NCBI RefSeq assembly: GCF_006516955.1
Contig: NZ_VHLG01000004.1
Coordinates: 310,001 to 374,000 of the forward strand
Origin: Martelella alba
GTDB taxonomy: Bacteria; Pseudomonadota; Alphaproteobacteria; Rhizobiales; Rhizobiaceae
DNA length: 64,000 nt
Direction of reading: 5' to 3'
Positions 1-9,316 of this stretch are shown here, in pieces. Position 1 is the first letter of the stretch; each line of letters begins with the position of its first letter. The notes below the pieces were generated by a model, which had not been told where the DNA came from, made no database searches, and worked only from the letters and a program-made list of their open reading frames with translations. Position numbers and translations under genes: made by a program.

Positions 1-1106
1 ACCACCAGCATCGGCAGCAGCAGCAGGAAGGTCACAGTCAGCCCGAAAGCTTCGGCAACCGTTCCCATCAATGGCGGAATGCCGATGGTGGAGATGAGCA
101 GCGCCAGCGACATGGCGGCCAGATTATCGGCCGCCGAGCGCCCCGGAAGCTGGGCGACGGCGGCAACGGCGAGCGGCATGTTGAGCGCGATCCCCGCGCC
201 GATGACCGTCAGGGCAACCGCACCGGTGAAGACCCCCGGCACGGCGACAAGAAAAATGATGCCGCAAAAGACGGATACGACCGAGGCCTGCAACAGGCGC
301 ACCGACGAGAAACGGCCGCGCAGCTGATCACCGAGCATCCGCATCAGCCCCATGGAGGCCGTGAAACAGGCAAACAATAATCCTGCCGTTGCCGGGTCGG
401 CACCAATCACCGAGCGGATGTAGAAGATCCCCCAGTCATAGATCGTGCCCTCCGCAATCGCCAGGCCAAAGACAATGGCGCAGACCAGAAGCACCGCCTT
501 GCCGGGCAGGACGAAGATCCGTCGCTTGCCACCTTCATCGGCTGGCTGCGGCGCCAGGGACGGCAAAAGCTTCAGCTCCACGGCGGCCAGAACAACGATC
601 AGAGCGGAAATGATGGACAGATGAATAAAAGGCGCCACGCCGCGACCGGCCATAAAGCCGCCAAAGAGCGATCCCAGAAGCAGGCCGATTGACCAGAAAC
701 CATGACTGCGCGACAGAACCTTCACACCGGCAAGCCGCTCCGCCTCCATGGCGACCATATTCGCCGCAACATCAAGCAGCGTCCGCACGAAACCAAAAAT
801 CACGAAACAGATGAAGAACCACTGATAGCTGACCACACTCATGATCGGCATCAGCGGGCACATGGCGGCCAGCGAAATCGCCGCCGTCACGCGCGGGCTC
901 AGGCGGTTTGTCACCCGGCCGGCAATCGGCAGCGCCGCCAGCGTGCCGATGGACGCACCGAAAATCGCCACGCCGAGCGCAGCTTTGCCAATCCCCATCG
1001 CGCCGGCGATTTCCGGCATCCGGATGAAGAGCGAGATGTACAGAAGGGCGTTGCCCAGGAACAGAAGTGCCGGCGGCAGAAAATGGGGCATGGCAAAATG
1101 CTTCAT
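1..1106 (-). CDS. MFS transporter, YbjJ-like (3' end outside window)
   Basis: Major facilitator superfamily inner-membrane transporter; the substrate is unknown. About 368 codons are present and the C-terminus runs off the left edge. The translation is a series of hydrophobic segments. An early segment reads LFIRMPEIAGAMG, the middle carries SHGFWSIGLLLGSLFGGF, and the second half opens with AEGTIYDWG; these resemble E. coli YbjJ-type MFS proteins. The ATG at 1106 is chosen because an in-frame stop lies a few codons upstream with no other start between. It is a single gene oriented away from any operon partner in the window. Family assignment is firm, function is not. Confidence 0.85.
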   Translation of the reverse strand, partial: MKHFAMPHFLPPALLFLGNALLYISLFIRMPEIAGAMGIGKAALGVAIFGASIGTLAALPIAGRVTNRLSPRVTAAISLAAMCPLMPIMSVVSYQWFFICFVIFGFVRTLLDVAANMVAMEAERLAGVKVLSRSHGFWSIGLLLGSLFGGFMAGRGVAPFIHLSIISALIVVLAAVELKLLPSLAPQPADEGGKRRIFVLPGKAVLLVCAIVFGLAIAEGTIYDWGIFYIRSVIGADPATAGLLFACFTASMGLMRMLGDQLRGRFSSVRLLQASVVSVFCGIIFLVAVPGVFTGAVALTVIGAGIALNMPLAVAAVAQLPGRSAADNLAAMSLALLISTIGIPPLMGTVAEAFGLTVTFLLLLPMLV

Positions 1107-1253
1107 CGGGCCGGAGCGGCCGGGCGCGTTTTAAGGAATTGGGGAGCAGATCGGCAATCAATGAATGACCCGCTACCCTAGCCTGTTACACTGCGTTTCC
1201 CCGCCTTGCAAGACGGCACGATGCTAAAGATTTTGCCTGCCTCTCACGCATTT

Positions 1254-2150
1254 TTAAAACTGCGGCGCCTCGACACCTGCTGCACGATGGGCAGCGATCA
1301 CCGTATTGGCCATCAGCATGGTGATCGTCATCGGACCAACGCCGCCCGGCACCGGCGTGATCGCGCCGGCGATCTTTTCGACGGCGGAAAAATCAACATC
1401 ACCGATCAGCCGCGTCTTGCCCTCACCCTTTTCCGGCGCCGGAACACGGGTGATGCCGACATCAATCACTGTGGCACCCGGCTTGACCCAATCTGCCTTG
1501 ACCATTTCTGCCCGCCCCGTGGCCGCGACCAGAATATCGGCCTGACGGCAAACAGCGGCCAGATCAGCGGTACGTGAATGCGCCATGGTGACTGTCGCAT
1601 TGGCAGCCAGCAAAAGTCGCCCCATAGGCCGCCCAAACAGGTTGGAACGGCCGATCACGACGGCCGACAGGCCCGAGAGATCATCGCCCCGTTCACGGCG
1701 CACAAGCACCATGGCACCGGCAGGTGTGCAGGAAATCAGGCCCGTCTTGAAATCGCCCGTCGCAAGCTTGCCGGCATTGACGACATTGAGGCCATCGACG
1801 TCCTTTTCCGGCAGGATCATCTGCACCACCCGGTCCTCGTCCAGATGACGCGGCAACGGCAGCTGCACGAGGACACCATGGACCGAAGGATCGGCATTCA
1901 GCGCCGCGACGTGGGCTTCAAGATCCGCCTGACTTGTATCGGCATCAAGTGTGATCTGTATTGAATGAAACCCGCATTCCTTGGCGCGACGCCCCTTGGC
2001 GGCAACATAGGTATGGCTTGCCGGATCATCGCCGACAATCACCACGGCCAGGCCCGGCACGACGCCTGTTCGCTCCGTCAGAGCCTGCGCGGAAGCCTTG
2101 ATATCTTCGATGATTTCGGCGGCAACCGCCTTCCCGTCTATCAACTTCGC
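1254..2150 (-). CDS. folD: Bifunctional methylenetetrahydrofolate dehydrogenase/methenyltetrahydrofolate cyclohydrolase
   Basis: FolD interconverts 5,10-methylene-THF and 10-formyl-THF in the cytosol, supplying one-carbon units for purines and formyl-Met. About 298 residues, the normal family length. Visible signatures are the catalytic Tyr/Lys stretch [16 protein letters not shown], the substrate loop GVLVQLPLP, the LPEKDVDGL motif, the NADP-binding [13 protein letters not shown] and the C-terminal [15 protein letters not shown]. An upstream GTG at 2162 is in frame, but the ATG at 2150 has the better spacing to an AAAGGTGG ribosome site. It appears monocistronic; the atp operon ends upstream at its own terminator. 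Confidence 0.97.
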   Translation of the reverse strand, partial: AKLIDGKAVAAEIIEDIKASAQALTERTGVVPGLAVVIVGDDPASHTYVAAKGRRAKECGFHSIQITLDADTSQADLEAHVAALNADPSVHGVLVQLPLPRHLDEDRVVQMILPEKDVDGLNVVNAGKLATGDFKTGLISCTPAGAMVLVRRERGDDLSGLSAVVIGRSNLFGRPMGRLLLAANATVTMAHSRTADLAAVCRQADILVAATGRAEMVKADWVKPGATVIDVGITRVPAPEKGEGKTRLIGDVDFSAVEKIAGAITPVPGGVGPMTITMLMANTVIAAHRAAGVEAPQF

Positions 2151-2225
2151 CATAGCTGCCACCTTTCAATTCTCTCGTTCACGCATCGCCGCATTCGCGG
2201 CTTGCGGAATTTATGGACGAAAAAC

Positions 2226-2253
2226 AAAAAAGCAAGCGCGTGAGCGCTTGCTT
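2226..2253 (-). terminator. Rho-independent terminator of the atp F0 operon
   Basis: A perfect 10-bp stem (AAGCAAGCGC / GCGCTTGCTT) with a 4-base loop lies 25 bases past the atpF stop. On the minus strand it is followed by a run of six or more T, a classic intrinsic terminator. Confidence 0.85.
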
Positions 2254-2277
2254 CGAAATCTTCAAACCGTGTCCGGT

Positions 2278-2763
2278 TCAGTTCAGCCTCGCCTTGACCT
2301 CTTCAACAGACTTGGCAAAAAGCTTGGCCTGAACGGCATCGGTGGACTTCTTTTCCAGAACGCTTCGCGCTGCCTCGACCGCAAGATCAACAGCCGCACC
2401 GCGCACAGCCTCCAGCGCTTCGCTTTCGGCCTGACGGATCTTCTGTTCCGACAGAACCGTACGACGGGCAATGTAATCTTCTGTCTTCTGCCGGGCTTCT
2501 TCCTTGATCGAAGCGGCCTCACGTTCGGCAGCAGAGATGATGCCCTTCGCCTCCTGCTCGGCTTCGCGGCGCTTGCGCTGATAGTCGGCCAGCAGATGCT
2601 GTGCCTCTTCACGCAGACGCTTGGCCTCGGCAAGCTCGGTACGGATGCTTTCCGCCCGCCCGTCCAGCGACTTGGTCATCATCGCCGGAACTTTCAGATA
2701 AACGATAGCGACGACAAAAATCGCCAGGCCGACGAAGGCGAAAAATGTTGCATCAAATTCCAT
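2278..2763 (-). CDS. atpF: F0F1 ATP synthase subunit b
   Basis: Subunit b of the F0 sector, part of the peripheral stalk linking the a-subunit to F1. 161 residues: one N-terminal membrane segment (about residues 5-25, FFAFVGLAIFVVAIVYLKVP) followed by a long charged amphipathic coiled coil rich in Glu, Arg and Ala to the C-terminus. It is the last gene of the atpI-B-E-b'-b operon, three bases after the b' subunit stop, and is followed by a strong terminator. This is the usual alphaproteobacterial F0 cluster separate from atpHAGDC. Confidence 0.96.
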   Translation of the reverse strand: MEFDATFFAFVGLAIFVVAIVYLKVPAMMTKSLDGRAESIRTELAEAKRLREEAQHLLADYQRKRREAEQEAKGIISAAEREAASIKEEARQKTEDYIARRTVLSEQKIRQAESEALEAVRGAAVDLAVEAARSVLEKKSTDAVQAKLFAKSVEEVKARLN

Positions 2764-2766
2764 GGA

Positions 2767-3351
2767 TCAGCCCTCCTTGGCCGCGGTAACGGCGCTGGCG
2801 ACATCCGCCTTGGCAACGCGACCGCCAATCAGGTGGGTAACGATCAGAGCCGTCGTTTCCTCGGCAATGGCACCGACTTCGGCCAGCGCTTCGGCGCGGA
2901 CGGCATCGATATGTGCACTTGCTCCGGCAATCTTCTCAGCCAGCTCACTTTCAAGCTTCTGCCGCTCGGCATCCGCTTCAGCGCGCGCTTTTTCAGCTGC
3001 CGCAGCAGCGATATCCCGGGCTTTGGAACGTGCCGCTGCCAGCTCGCGCTCATAGGCCGCCATGGCCGCGCTCGCTTCGGAATTCAGGCGGCTCGCCTCG
3101 TCCAGATCCTGGGCGATCCGGTCGTGCCGGTCTTCCAGAATTGCGCCAACGCGCGGAACGATAACCCTCTTCATCAGGAAGTAGAGAACGCCGAACGTGA
3201 TGACCAGCCACAGGAACTGCGACGGAAAGGTCGACACGTCAAAAGGCGGGAAGACGATCTTATCCGCATGGGTGGTCGCTTGTTCCAGCGCCGTTTCCGT
3301 TCCGGCGGCTGCACCATGAGCCGTTTCGGCAAATGCCGGTGTCACGAACAT
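2767..3351 (-). CDS. atpF': F0F1 ATP synthase subunit b' (divergent second b subunit)
   Basis: The second, non-identical peripheral-stalk subunit typical of alphaproteobacteria and phototrophs, also annotated atpG or atpF2. About 194 residues. An alanine-rich leader is followed by the diagnostic FPPFDVSTFPSQFLWLVITF, a membrane segment, then RVGAILEDRHDRIAQDLDEA and a long Ala/Glu-rich coiled coil. TTG (3363) and ATG (3357) starts lie just upstream; the ATG at 3351 is preferred because GGAG then sits six bases upstream. Heterodimerisation with the atpF product is inferred from the family. Confidence 0.95.
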   Translation of the reverse strand: MFVTPAFAETAHGAAAGTETALEQATTHADKIVFPPFDVSTFPSQFLWLVITFGVLYFLMKRVIVPRVGAILEDRHDRIAQDLDEASRLNSEASAAMAAYERELAAARSKARDIAAAAAEKARAEADAERQKLESELAEKIAGASAHIDAVRAEALAEVGAIAEETTALIVTHLIGGRVAKADVASAVTAAKEG

Positions 3352-3442
3352 ACTCATCTCCAAAAGTCTTTGCCGAGACCGGCCACGACACTTTAGCGCA
3401 CCGTGGCCGTCAATGGCCCTGTCTTAATTTCCGGTTTGGAAA

Positions 3443-3670
3443 TCAGACGGCAAAGAGCAGGATCAGGGCAACCAGCAGCGAGAAGATGCCCAGAGCTTCG
3501 GTAACGGCGAAGCCGAAGATCAGGCGGCCGAACTGGCCGTCAGCTGCAGAGGGGTTGCGCAGAGCGCCGGCGAGGTAGTCACCGAAGATACGGCCAAGAC
3601 CCATGGCTGCACCGCCCATGCCAACGCATGCGATACCGGCACCGATGTATTTTGCTGCTTCCGCGTCCAT
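3443..3670 (-). CDS. atpE: F0F1 ATP synthase subunit c
   Basis: The proteolipid that forms the rotating c-ring. 75 residues, two membrane helices separated by the polar loop RNPSA (about residues 38-42). The ion-carrying carboxylate is Glu58 in the second helix ([12 protein letters not shown]), with no sodium-type ligand pattern evident, so proton coupling is expected. A strong ribosome site (AAGGAG, seven bases upstream) precedes the start, in keeping with the high c-subunit stoichiometry. It lies between atpB and the b' gene with an 80-90 base gap on each side. Confidence 0.97.
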   Translation of the reverse strand: MDAEAAKYIGAGIACVGMGGAAMGLGRIFGDYLAGALRNPSAADGQFGRLIFGFAVTEALGIFSLLVALILLFAV

Positions 3671-3754
3671 AAGTTAACTCCTTAAGATGGGTTGTTGCGG
3701 CTTGTTGAGCGACAGGCGAACCGACAGAAGAGCCGAAACGCCGTCATTCCCGGA

Positions 3755-4507
3755 TCAATGGCTACCGCCATTGACCGCGTCATTGAGATACATGCATGTC
3801 AGCACTGCGAAGACATAGGCCTGCAGGAAAGCGACAAGCAGTTCCAGGGCCGTCAGCGCCACGGTCATGGCGAGCGGCAGGATCGAAACACCGACTCCGA
3901 CGGCACCGAGTGAACTCAGCGCGACGATAAAGCCGGCAAAAACCTTGAGTGTGATGTGACCGCCAAGCATGTTTGCAAAAAGACGGACGGAGAGGCTGAC
4001 GGGCCGGGTCAGGAACGAGATCAGCTCGATCAGGAAGACCAGCGGCAAAAGCAGCATCGGCACATCCGGCGGTACGAAGATCTTCATGAACGCAATGCCA
4101 TGCTTCTTGAAGCCATAGGCCGTGACAATGACCATCACCAGCAGCGCCAGCGAGAAAGTCACCAATATCTGACTGGTCACCGAATAGAAATACGGGAACA
4201 TGCCAATCAGATTGGCAACCAGAATGAACATGAACAGCGTCAGCACGAATGGGAAGAAGACCATCCCCTTCGCGCCCGCGCCCTCCCGCAGCATCGATGC
4301 TATGAATTCATAGACCAGTTCGGCAACCGACTGCGAACGCGACGGGATCAGCCCGCGCTTGGCGGTTGCAAAATACATGAAGCCGGCCGTGACGGCCACG
4401 GTAGCGACCATGTAGAGCGACGCATTTGTAAAGGAGAGGTCCACCCCGCCGACATTGATCGGCACAATATTATGAATCAGAAACTGATGGGTCGGATCGT
4501 TTGACAC
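3755..4507 (-). CDS. atpB: F0F1 ATP synthase subunit a
   Basis: Membrane subunit a, which forms the two proton half-channels against the c-ring. 250 residues with five to six hydrophobic segments. The essential arginine is Arg175 in [16 protein letters not shown], and the C-terminal helix carries [17 protein letters not shown], where the conserved Glu and Gln lie. N-terminal region [11 protein letters not shown] is typical for the alphaproteobacterial protein. Second gene of the F0 operon. Confidence 0.97.
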   Translation of the reverse strand: MSNDPTHQFLIHNIVPINVGGVDLSFTNASLYMVATVAVTAGFMYFATAKRGLIPSRSQSVAELVYEFIASMLREGAGAKGMVFFPFVLTLFMFILVANLIGMFPYFYSVTSQILVTFSLALLVMVIVTAYGFKKHGIAFMKIFVPPDVPMLLLPLVFLIELISFLTRPVSLSVRLFANMLGGHITLKVFAGFIVALSSLGAVGVGVSILPLAMTVALTALELLVAFLQAYVFAVLTCMYLNDAVNGGSH

Positions 4508-4586
4508 CTTGAGCTCTCTCTTTCATCACACCCACCCGGAAAGGGCAGGCAAATCCATCCGTAACGGCGCCCTTTGGCGAAACCGG

Positions 4587-4934
4587 CTATTTATCGTCCC
4601 CATCTAGCCGATCCTCGGGCTGCCTGACAACGCCAATGGCGCGTAAAACATTCAAAACGCCGGCAACAAATCCGAGAAGAATGAAAATCACCATCCCCCA
4701 TGGACCTGTACCGGCAAAGCGATCGAGAAGATAGCCTATCATGAAGCCAACGAAAACCGCCGAAATGAACTCACTCGACAGTTTCAGTCCCTGCGACATC
4801 TGCTTTCTGTCGCTGACCTTTGCAGGCGCCTCCGGCTCGTCCCCGTTCCCTCTTTGCTTGCGAAGCGCCTCGACCTGCTTTTCAAGCTGGAAACGACGCT
4901 TCTCAAGACTTTCTTCGTCCTCATTGCGCGGCAT
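4587..4934 (-). CDS. atpI: ATP synthase protein I (AtpI-like assembly factor)
   Basis: First gene of the F0 operon. The product is a small membrane protein thought to help c-ring assembly. About 115 residues: a charged, coiled N-terminal half (LEKRRFQLEKQVEALRKQRG) followed by two hydrophobic helices (FISAVFVGFMIGYLLDRF and MVIFILLGFVAGVLNVLRA), the AtpI/Zn-binding AtpZ-like pattern. An ATG at 4967 is also in frame but has no ribosome site; 4934 is preceded by GAGGTGG. The gene order before atpB supports the call. Confidence 0.88.
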   Translation of the reverse strand: MPRNEDEESLEKRRFQLEKQVEALRKQRGNGDEPEAPAKVSDRKQMSQGLKLSSEFISAVFVGFMIGYLLDRFAGTGPWGMVIFILLGFVAGVLNVLRAIGVVRQPEDRLDGDDK

Positions 4935-5110
4935 GGCCACCTCGTCCCTATCTGCCGCAGAGATCATAAACCGGAAAATGCAGCATAAAGCGCATAATCA
5001 CCCTTATGAAAGTCGGCCGCACCATAGTTTTAGGTTACCCCCTAGTCAAGGCGTTGACGACCTGCCATCGCGCCTTACCTGTACGACGAAAGTCGTGTCT
5101 TAACAGATGT

Positions 5111-6088
5111 CTAGAACCAGCCGCGCGAGCGAAGCCAGTAGATTGCGAAAAATCCTGTGAGAAACATCAGCGCCAGCGCCGCTGGATAGCCGAAACTCCA
5201 GTGCAATTCGGGCATGATATCGAAATTCATCCCGTAGATTCCGGCGATCAGCATCGGCGGCGCGAAAATGACGGAAACCACGGAAAATAATTTCATAATA
5301 TTGTTCTGTTCCAGGTTGATCAGGCCCAGCGCCGAATCAAGCAGGAATGAGATATTGGATGAAACAAAGCCCGTATGCTCGCTCAGCGACTGGATATCGC
5401 GCGCGACGATGCGGCAGAGATCCTTGGTATCCTTGTCATCCTTCACCCGCCTCAGCGACTGGAGATAGGTCGACAGCCGCGACAGTGTCGTCAGGCTGTC
5501 GCGGGTCTTGCTGACAAGGCGATGATAGGAGGAGATCTCGATCAGCCTTTCCTCAAGCTCTGCCGGCGGCCGCCGCCGCCCCCTGGCGCCCTCGCCGAAG
5601 ACGGCAATCGAGATATTGTCGATCTTGGCCACCGCCAGTTCAAGGATTTCGGCCGTCCGGTCGACAATCGTCTCCAGAAGGCAGGCCATCACCTTGACAC
5701 CCTGCCCGGGCGCAATATCGAGCCGGCGCATATCGGCAGCGAACAGGAAGAAGGGTTTGGGTTCGGCATGGCGGATCGTGATCAGCCGCCCGCCAGTCAG
5801 GATGAAACCGACATCGGTCAGATGGGCCAGCCCGAAATCCACATTCATCACTAATGATGCGGTCATATAGACGGTGGAGCCTTCGGTATAGAAGCGGCTC
5901 GACGGCTCGATATCCTTCAGTGATTCGCGTGTCGGCATCAAAATGCCAAGCAGGCTTTCAACATGATGAATATCCGCCTCGGACGGATCAAGCATATCGA
6001 TCCAGACGACATCGTCGTCCAGCGGCAGGGCGGGACCGGAGCTGGCCAGAACACTGCGCTCGCCACCGGCTTTATAAAGATGGATCAT
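5111..6088 (-). CDS. corA: CorA-family magnesium/divalent cation transporter
   Basis: CorA-like channel for Mg2+ (or Co2+/Zn2+) uptake in the inner membrane. About 325 residues: a large cytoplasmic N-terminal domain, a long stalk helix, and two C-terminal membrane helices. The signature YGMNF follows PPMLIAGI and the periplasmic loop is MPEL; the tail RSRGW is basic. The ATG at 6088 is chosen over the longer frame because GGAGG sits five bases upstream and homologues begin at this MIHLYK. It stands alone, and substrate within the divalent cations cannot be decided from sequence. Confidence 0.93.
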   Translation of the reverse strand: MIHLYKAGGERSVLASSGPALPLDDDVVWIDMLDPSEADIHHVESLLGILMPTRESLKDIEPSSRFYTEGSTVYMTASLVMNVDFGLAHLTDVGFILTGGRLITIRHAEPKPFFLFAADMRRLDIAPGQGVKVMACLLETIVDRTAEILELAVAKIDNISIAVFGEGARGRRRPPAELEERLIEISSYHRLVSKTRDSLTTLSRLSTYLQSLRRVKDDKDTKDLCRIVARDIQSLSEHTGFVSSNISFLLDSALGLINLEQNNIMKLFSVVSVIFAPPMLIAGIYGMNFDIMPELHWSFGYPAALALMFLTGFFAIYWLRSRGWF

Positions 6089-6274
6089 GGGCCTCCAGCA
6101 GCCTTTCAAAAGGTCGCGTCTTTTAAAGCTATCCAAGCAGCCCCGCCCGCGCAAGCTGCCTTTTTTGAAGTTTCCGCGACAGCTCCGCCCCGGTCCGCCC
6201 CGGCATCCACAAACAGATTTTCTTCACCGCTGCGCAGAAGAGGACTCGACAAGTCACAGGATTCCGGTCATGCT

Positions 6275-6292
6275 TGATTAAACGATTAATCA
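6275..6292. promoter_or_regulatory. LacI-type operator upstream of the purine-salvage operon
   Basis: TGATTAAACGATTAATCA is an 18-bp near-perfect palindrome centred on CG, with perfect outer 7-bp arms. AT-rich arms around a central CG are the form of LacI/GalR-family operators. It lies 12 bases before the LacI-type gene, so autoregulation of the whole operon is the simplest reading. Binding is inferred. Confidence 0.7.
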
Positions 6293-6304
6293 CCTATTGA
6301 ACCG

Positions 6305-7363
6305 ATGAAGCGACGCAGCGCCAGCCTTTCAGAGATTGCCGCACGATTGCAGATCTCCACTGCCACCGTCTCCAATGCACTTTCGGGCAAGGGGCGTGTC
6401 TCGGTGGAGCTTGCGTCGCGCGTTCGGGCGGTCGCGGATGAGATCGGCTATGTTCCAAGTTCCTCGGCGCGCGCATTGCGCACCGGCCAGACCGGTGTCA
6501 TCGGCCTGGTGCTGCCCGATATCGCCAATCCGCTTTTTCCACAGATAGCCCAGGCCATTGAACACGCGGCCGCTGAAATGGGTTTCGGTGTTCTGATTGC
6601 CGATTCGCGCGGTGCGGTGCGCACCCAGACCGAGGCGATCCAGAGATTGGTCGACAGGCAGGTGGACGGCCTGGTCGTCATTCCACGGCGCGGCACCCGC
6701 ATCACGGCAACGGGCTGTCCCGTGGCAATGATTGATTCGCCCTCCACCCCCGGCAACACGGTTGCCGCTGATCACTGGGAGGGCGGCCGGATGTTGGGCC
6801 GGCATTTGAAGGATCACGGCCACCGCAAACTGCTTCTGGTTGGCAATAATCCCGATTCCATCGTTCAGAATGACAGGCTTGGCGGCATTCGGGCGGGTTT
6901 TGAACATTTCGGCATCGTCGAAACCGTCTGGATGGATCATCTGAGGCGCTTTCACGGCGCCAATGCGGTGCTCAATCCGGCAGGTTGGCACGCACGCGGT
7001 TTCACCGCCTTTGCGGCGACATCGGATCTGCAGGCACTCAGGATCCTCACGGAACTGCAGCATGCCGGCATTGCCGTCCCGGCCATGGCCTCGGTCGCCG
7101 GTTTCGACGACCTCGTCTTTTCCTCATCCGTCATGCCGGCTCTGACCAGCATGCGCATGGATATGGGTACGATCGGCCGTATCGCCATCGCTGCCCTGAA
7201 ATCGGCCATCGAAAAGGGTGGCCATTCCGAAACGGGCTCCGACACGGTTCTGGCCGACCCCGACCGTGTTGCCATGGAGCTTGTCATCCGCCGGTCCACC
7301 GGGCCGGCACCAGCAGAAGACGGCAGCAAAGCCGTCCCTGAACCTCTCGTGAAGGAGAACTGA
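6305..7363 (+). CDS. LacI-family transcriptional regulator of the purine-salvage operon
   Basis: Repressor or activator of 352 residues. The N-terminal helix-turn-helix reads SLSEIAARLQISTATVSNAL with the hinge SSSARALRTGQTGVIGLVLP, followed by a periplasmic-binding-protein-like effector domain (IANPLFPQIAQAIE, VDGLVVIPRR, VAGFDD). It is the first gene of a run of seven on one strand: the importer gene follows after 4 bases, so it probably controls its own operon through the palindrome at 6275-6292. The effector is unknown; a purine or nucleoside is inferred from the catabolic genes downstream. Confidence 0.93.
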   Translation: MKRRSASLSEIAARLQISTATVSNALSGKGRVSVELASRVRAVADEIGYVPSSSARALRTGQTGVIGLVLPDIANPLFPQIAQAIEHAAAEMGFGVLIADSRGAVRTQTEAIQRLVDRQVDGLVVIPRRGTRITATGCPVAMIDSPSTPGNTVAADHWEGGRMLGRHLKDHGHRKLLLVGNNPDSIVQNDRLGGIRAGFEHFGIVETVWMDHLRRFHGANAVLNPAGWHARGFTAFAATSDLQALRILTELQHAGIAVPAMASVAGFDDLVFSSSVMPALTSMRMDMGTIGRIAIAALKSAIEKGGHSETGSDTVLADPDRVAMELVIRRSTGPAPAEDGSKAVPEPLVKEN

Positions 7364-7367
7364 AACA

Positions 7368-8390
7368 ATGCGCAAGACATTACTTCTGGCAGGCGCAGCA
7401 CTTGCTATATCCGCCTCCATGGCCTCGGCCGAGGACAAGACACTGACCATCTCGGTCTATGCCTTTTCCCAGGATGAGTTCAAGGAACTGGTCTACGATC
7501 CCTTTGAGCAGATCTGCGGCTGCAAACTGGTTGTCGAAACCGGCAACAGCATCGAGCGCCTGGCCAAGATGGAAGCCAACAAGGAACATCCGGTCGTCGA
7601 CATGGCCGTGATCTCCATGGCCGATGCGCTGCAGGCGGCCCGCCAGGGGCTGATCGCGCCGATCGACTATTCCAAGCTTTCCAACTACGACAAGCTCTAT
7701 GACATTGCCAAGGATCCGAATGGCGACGGCATGAGCGTCGGTTATACCTTCTACGGCACCTCGATCGTCTACCGCACCGACAAGGTCAAAATCGACAGCT
7801 GGGCTGACCTTTTGAAGCCGGAACTGGCCGGAGAAGTGGCTTTCCCGAACGTCACCACCAATCAGGGGCCGCCGTCACTTTACATGCTGGGTCTTGCCAT
7901 GGGTGACGACAGCCCGAGCCTTGAAAAGCCGATCGAAGCCATTGGCGAACACAAGGATGATTTCGTCACCTTCTACGTCAAGTCATCGCAGCTGGCACAG
8001 CTGATGGAACAGGAAGAGATCTGGGCGGCGCCGATCGGCCGTTTCGCCTGGGGCATGTTCAAGAACATGGATCTGCCGCTGGCATGGGCAACACCGAAGG
8101 AAGGCCAGACCGGCGGCATGAACGTCATGGTCATGACCAAGAACTCCGGCCATGAAGAACTCGCCGAACAGTTCATGGATTACTGGCTCTCCACCGACGT
8201 GCAGCAGAAGCTGGCCAATGCGCTGGTCGACAGCCCGGCCAACAAGGAGGTCAAGGTTTCCGATGAGGTCGCCAACAGCATCACCTATGGTGCGGATACC
8301 GCCGCCAGCCTGAAGCTGATCCCCTCGGCCACCGCACTCGACTATCGCGACCAGTGGCTTTCCGAATGGAATGACAAGGTTGGCCAGTAA
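7368..8390 (+). CDS. ABC transporter periplasmic substrate-binding protein (PotD/Fe3+-type), probable purine-nucleoside importer
   Basis: 340 residues with a clear Sec signal peptide (MRKTLLLAGAALAISASMASA) and a class-C/F binding-protein fold of the spermidine/putrescine and iron family (LTISVYAFSQDEF near the N-terminus, GYTFYGTSIVYRTDKV in the middle, AEQFMDYWLSTDVQQKLA near the end). Preceded by AAGGAGAACTGAAACA. It is separated from the first permease by two intercistronic hairpins. Paralogues of this family bind polyamines, amino acids or thiamine; the linked nucleoside hydrolase and adenine deaminase argue for a purine nucleoside or base here, which is inference only. Confidence 0.9.
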   Translation: MRKTLLLAGAALAISASMASAEDKTLTISVYAFSQDEFKELVYDPFEQICGCKLVVETGNSIERLAKMEANKEHPVVDMAVISMADALQAARQGLIAPIDYSKLSNYDKLYDIAKDPNGDGMSVGYTFYGTSIVYRTDKVKIDSWADLLKPELAGEVAFPNVTTNQGPPSLYMLGLAMGDDSPSLEKPIEAIGEHKDDFVTFYVKSSQLAQLMEQEEIWAAPIGRFAWGMFKNMDLPLAWATPKEGQTGGMNVMVMTKNSGHEELAEQFMDYWLSTDVQQKLANALVDSPANKEVKVSDEVANSITYGADTAASLKLIPSATALDYRDQWLSEWNDKVGQ

Positions 8391-8404
8391 GGCCTGACAA
8401 TCCG

Positions 8405-8428
8405 GCTGACGGCTTTGCGGCCGTCAGC
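8405..8428 (+). other. Intercistronic hairpin after the binding-protein gene
   Basis: Perfect 9-bp stem GCTGACGGC / GCCGTCAGC with a 6-base loop, 15 bases past the stop codon and with no T-run after it. Such structures commonly stabilise the 3' end of the binding-protein mRNA and lower expression of the permeases. Confidence 0.55.
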
Positions 8429-8437
8429 AAGCTTCAA

Positions 8438-8468
8438 GACACACGGCGGATGAGACCTGCCGTGTGTC
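8438..8468 (+). other. Second intercistronic hairpin
   Basis: 10-bp stem GACACACGGC / GCCGTGTGTC with an 11-base loop. An in-frame ATG at 8450 lies inside this loop, which argues that the permease starts at 8489 instead. Confidence 0.5.
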
Positions 8469-8488
8469 CTTTCAAGGGTTATCGACAC

Positions 8489-9316
8489 ATGTTCCAAAGC
8501 CGCGCCGAAGCCATGGCGCTCGTCCTGCCGGCCGCGCTGTTTGCCGGGCTGGTTTTTCTCGTGCCCGTCATCGTTCTGCTGTCGCAGGGCATCCATATTG
8601 ACGGACAATGGACGCTTGCCGCCTATATTGACTTCTTCTCCAAGACGCTGAACCAGGTCGTGTTCCTGAGAACACTGCGGCTTGGCGTGCTGGTGACCTT
8701 TCTTGCCGCGATCATCGGCTATGCTGCGGCATTGTCGATCGTCAGCCTGCCACCGGCCTCCAAGGGCCGCATGGTTGGCCTCGTCGTTCTGCCGCTGATG
8801 ATCTCGCCGGTCGCACGCACCTATGCCTGGATCGTCATTCTCGGCCGCACCGGCATCGTCAACAAGGCGCTGGTCGCAATCGGCCTCACCGACGAGCCGA
8901 TCCGCTTTCTGTTCACCGAAACCGCCATCACCATTGGCCTGCTGCAGCTCTTCCTGCCGCTGATGATCATCTCGCTGGTTTCAGCGCTTGAGAACATGCC
9001 GCGCGATGCCATTGCCGCGGCCCGCGTTCTCGGTGCCAACTGGTTTCAGGTTTTCTACAAGGTAGTGCTGCCGCTCACCCGCGAGGGCCTCGTCATCGGC
9101 GGCACGCTGGTCTTCACCGGTTCGCTCACCGCCTATATCACCCCCGCCATTCTCGGCGGCTCCAAGGTACTCATGCTTGAAACCCTGCTTTACCAGCGCG
9201 TCACGGTCGCCAATGATCTCGTCACCGCAAGCGTGATCGCCTTCATCCTCATGGTCATGAGTTTCTCTGCCAATATGGTGCTGAAGCGGGTTGCAGCAGC
9301 GCGAGGTGGAAAATGA
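8489..9316 (+). CDS. ABC transporter permease (PotB-like)
   Basis: First inner-membrane subunit of the importer, about 275 residues with six hydrophobic segments. The cytoplasmic EAA coupling loop is visible as MPRDAIAAARVLGANWFQVFYKVVLP. The ATG at 8489 has AAGGG about ten bases upstream; an in-frame ATG at 8450 lies within a hairpin. It overlaps the second permease by 4 bases (ATGA), indicating translational coupling. Confidence 0.92.
   Translation: MFQSRAEAMALVLPAALFAGLVFLVPVIVLLSQGIHIDGQWTLAAYIDFFSKTLNQVVFLRTLRLGVLVTFLAAIIGYAAALSIVSLPPASKGRMVGLVVLPLMISPVARTYAWIVILGRTGIVNKALVAIGLTDEPIRFLFTETAITIGLLQLFLPLMIISLVSALENMPRDAIAAARVLGANWFQVFYKVVLPLTREGLVIGGTLVFTGSLTAYITPAILGGSKVLMLETLLYQRVTVANDLVTASVIAFILMVMSFSANMVLKRVAAARGGK

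Noticed and set aside
702-1181. Long open frames antisense to the MFS, hpaE and adenine deaminase genes
   Set aside because: GC-rich DNA gives open antisense frames. These are rich in Arg/Pro/His/Gln, lack recognisable domains, and mirror clearly conserved proteins.
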